Of a stretch of 32,650 bases of DNA, positions 31,133 to 32,650 are shown piece after piece. Position 1 is the stretch's first letter. Each line of letters starts with the position of its first letter. The position numbers and the translations under genes are program-made. The stretch covers positions 1 through 32,650 of the forward strand of contig JBGTFE010000099.1 in assembly GCA_041747435.1 (NCBI GenBank), given 5' to 3'. Source of the stretch: JBGTFE01 sp041747435 (GTDB taxonomy: Bacteria; Acidobacteriota; Blastocatellia; Pyrinomonadales; Pyrinomonadaceae). A model generated the notes under the pieces. The model was given only the letters and a program-made list of their open reading frames with translations, ran no database searches and was not told the DNA's origin.

Positions 31133-32650
31133 TGTGCGGAATAGCAGGTTGGATAAATTTAGAAAATAAAACTTCACAAAATGGTAAAGCCGTTTTGCAC
31201 GCGATGTGTGAACGGATGAGGCATCGCGGACCGGATTCGGAAGGTTTGTGGCTTGAGAATGAAGTCGCGCTCGGGATGCGGCGGCTTTCGATCATTGATC
31301 TGCACACCGGCGAACAGCCGGTTTATAACGAAGACAAATCCGTCGTCGTCGTGATGAACGGCGAGCTTTATAATTTCCGCGAGGTTCGAAAAGACTTGGA
31401 AAAACGCGGGCATAAATTTGAAACGAATACCGACACCGAAATTTTGCCGCATCTGTATGAAGAATACGGCGACGCGATGATCGAACAGATCAACGGAATG
31501 TTTGCTTTCGCCTTGTGGGACAAAACAAAAAAGAAATTGCTGATCGCGCGTGATCGGTTCGGCGAAAAGCCGCTTTATTACGGCGTGTTTGACGGAAAAT
31601 TTATCTTTGCTTCCGAGCCGAAAGTGCTTCTGGAACATCCGTCGGTCAAAGCCGAGATCAACACCGACGCGCTCAGACATTATCTCTCGTTCGATTATGT
31701 TCCCGCGCCGCTTTCGATCTATCGGGGAATTTCAAAACTTCCCGCCGCACATCTTTTGACGGTTGAAAACGGCGAAGTAAAAACGCGCCGGTATTGGAAT
31801 CTTTCGTGGCAGAAGCAAGAACGCAATGGAAATTCAACCTTTGAAAAAGCGGCGGAAGATTTGCGCGAATTGCTCGGCGATGCCGTCAGGATGCGGCTTG
31901 TATCGGATGTTCCGCTCGGAATTTTACTTTCGGGCGGCGTTGATTCTTCGACCGTCGCGGCTTTTGCCCAACAATTTTCGAGCGAAAAAGTAAAAACTTT
32001 TTCCATCGGTTTTGAAGAAGATTCGTTTGACGAATCGAAGTTTGCGCGGCAGGTTGCGGCGCATCTCGACACCGAACATTACGAAGACAAATTGAGCGTC
32101 GAAACGGCGGCTGATCTTATTTCGGAGATCGGAACGTGGCTTGACGAACCGATGTCGGACGGCTCGCTTTTGCCGACGTTTTTGCTTTCGCGGTTTGTCC
32201 GAAAGCACGTTACCGTTGCATTGGGCGGCGACGGCGGCGACGAGATCTTTGCAGGTTATCCGATGTATTTCGGTCATAAAATGGCGAATCTTTACGGCGC
32301 AATTCCGCGTTTTTTGCGTTCCGGTTTGATCGAGCCGATTGTCAGAAATCTGCCCGTTTCGACAAAGAATCTTTCGTTCGATTACAAGGCGAAACGCTTT
32401 GTCGCGGCTTCAAAATACGATTTAGTAACGCGTCATCATTCGTGGTTCGGGTCGTTTTCGATTGATGAGCAAAGCAATTTATTATCAAAAGATGTTTTAG
32501 AAAATACTTCAAACGACATTTATAGAGGCGCGAAGGATTTATTGAAAATTACCGATGCTGAAAATGAAATTGAAAAAATGCAGTTTCTCGACATCAATTT
32601 TTATATGGCGGAAGATATTCTGACGAAAGTTGACCGCGCTTCGATGGCGG
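31132..32650 (+). CDS. asnB: Asparagine synthase (glutamine-hydrolysing), truncated by the window edge
   Basis: 506 codons are visible and the frame runs off the window. The protein starts MCGIAGW, with Cys2 as the glutaminase nucleophile after Met removal. Motifs RHRGPDSEG, MNGELYNF and RDRFGEKPLYYG complete the class II amidotransferase domain. The synthetase domain has the pyrophosphate loop LSGGVDSS and LGGDGGDEIFAGYP. It makes asparagine, or amidates another acid, from glutamine and ATP. Variants of AsnB in sugar clusters often modify glycans or peptides. The 1-base overlap with a GT2 gene (TAATG) supports such a context here. Confidence 0.95.
   Translation, partial: MCGIAGWINLENKTSQNGKAVLHAMCERMRHRGPDSEGLWLENEVALGMRRLSIIDLHTGEQPVYNEDKSVVVVMNGELYNFREVRKDLEKRGHKFETNTDTEILPHLYEEYGDAMIEQINGMFAFALWDKTKKKLLIARDRFGEKPLYYGVFDGKFIFASEPKVLLEHPSVKAEINTDALRHYLSFDYVPAPLSIYRGISKLPAAHLLTVENGEVKTRRYWNLSWQKQERNGNSTFEKAAEDLRELLGDAVRMRLVSDVPLGILLSGGVDSSTVAAFAQQFSSEKVKTFSIGFEEDSFDESKFARQVAAHLDTEHYEDKLSVETAADLISEIGTWLDEPMSDGSLLPTFLLSRFVRKHVTVALGGDGGDEIFAGYPMYFGHKMANLYGAIPRFLRSGLIEPIVRNLPVSTKNLSFDYKAKRFVAASKYDLVTRHHSWFGSFSIDEQSNLLSKDVLENTSNDIYRGAKDLLKITDAENEIEKMQFLDINFYMAEDILTKVDRASMA

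Overview
The window looks like chromosomal DNA from an Acidobacteriota bacterium, most likely class Blastocatellia. The evidence is family content: a secreted VWA protein of the type called 'VWFA-related Acidobacterial domain', and an ECF sigma factor placed directly upstream of a Ser/Thr kinase with TolB-like and TPR domains. Most genes have mixed, moderate G+C. Many lack a Shine-Dalgarno, while genes inside the long operon have strong ones. This placement rests on recall of families, not on a search.

Layout. 1-2425: succinate dehydrogenase flavoprotein (cut by the window edge), its iron-sulfur subunit and a TPR-like protein, with a hairpin repeat between sdhA and sdhB. 2682-5455: rarA, a CheY-like receiver and a secreted orphan protein. 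5966-6159: a complete tRNA-Ala(GGC) unit with its own promoter and terminator. 6161-9809: crotonase, PilZ protein, then trxB, an FmdB-type zinc ribbon protein and the VWA protein. 9937-20549: a nine-gene leftward operon. 21006-24911: thyA, then two SAM methyltransferases with an AT-rich nuclease-like gene between them. 24959-28365: Ser/Thr kinase and ECF sigma factor. 28549-30038: a small secreted protein convergent with a Tat-type glycosylasparaginase. 30134-32650: GT2 glycosyltransferase and asparagine synthase (cut by the edge), probably the start of a surface glycan cluster.

The most unusual region is the 9937-20549 operon. In transcription order it encodes a GMC flavoprotein, an alpha/beta hydrolase with an apparent Cys nucleophile, an acetoacetate-decarboxylase-like protein, an Old-Yellow-Enzyme-like reductase, a membrane-anchored di-haem cytochrome c, a 4-TM protein, a second di-haem cytochrome, a second 4-TM protein and a second GMC flavoprotein. 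Both GMC proteins carry a Cys cluster with iron-sulfur geometry. I read the cluster as an uncharacterised respiratory oxidation pathway for a hydrophobic alcohol or ketone, possibly steroid- or terpenoid-like. Upstream lies a structured leader with a promoter, a 16-codon ORF and a terminator that resembles an attenuator or a separate sRNA.

Two repeat families cross the window. One is a REP/BIME-like hairpin in two copies whose stems differ by paired substitutions. The other is a set of 7-bp-period repeats at four loci, two of them inside coding sequence.
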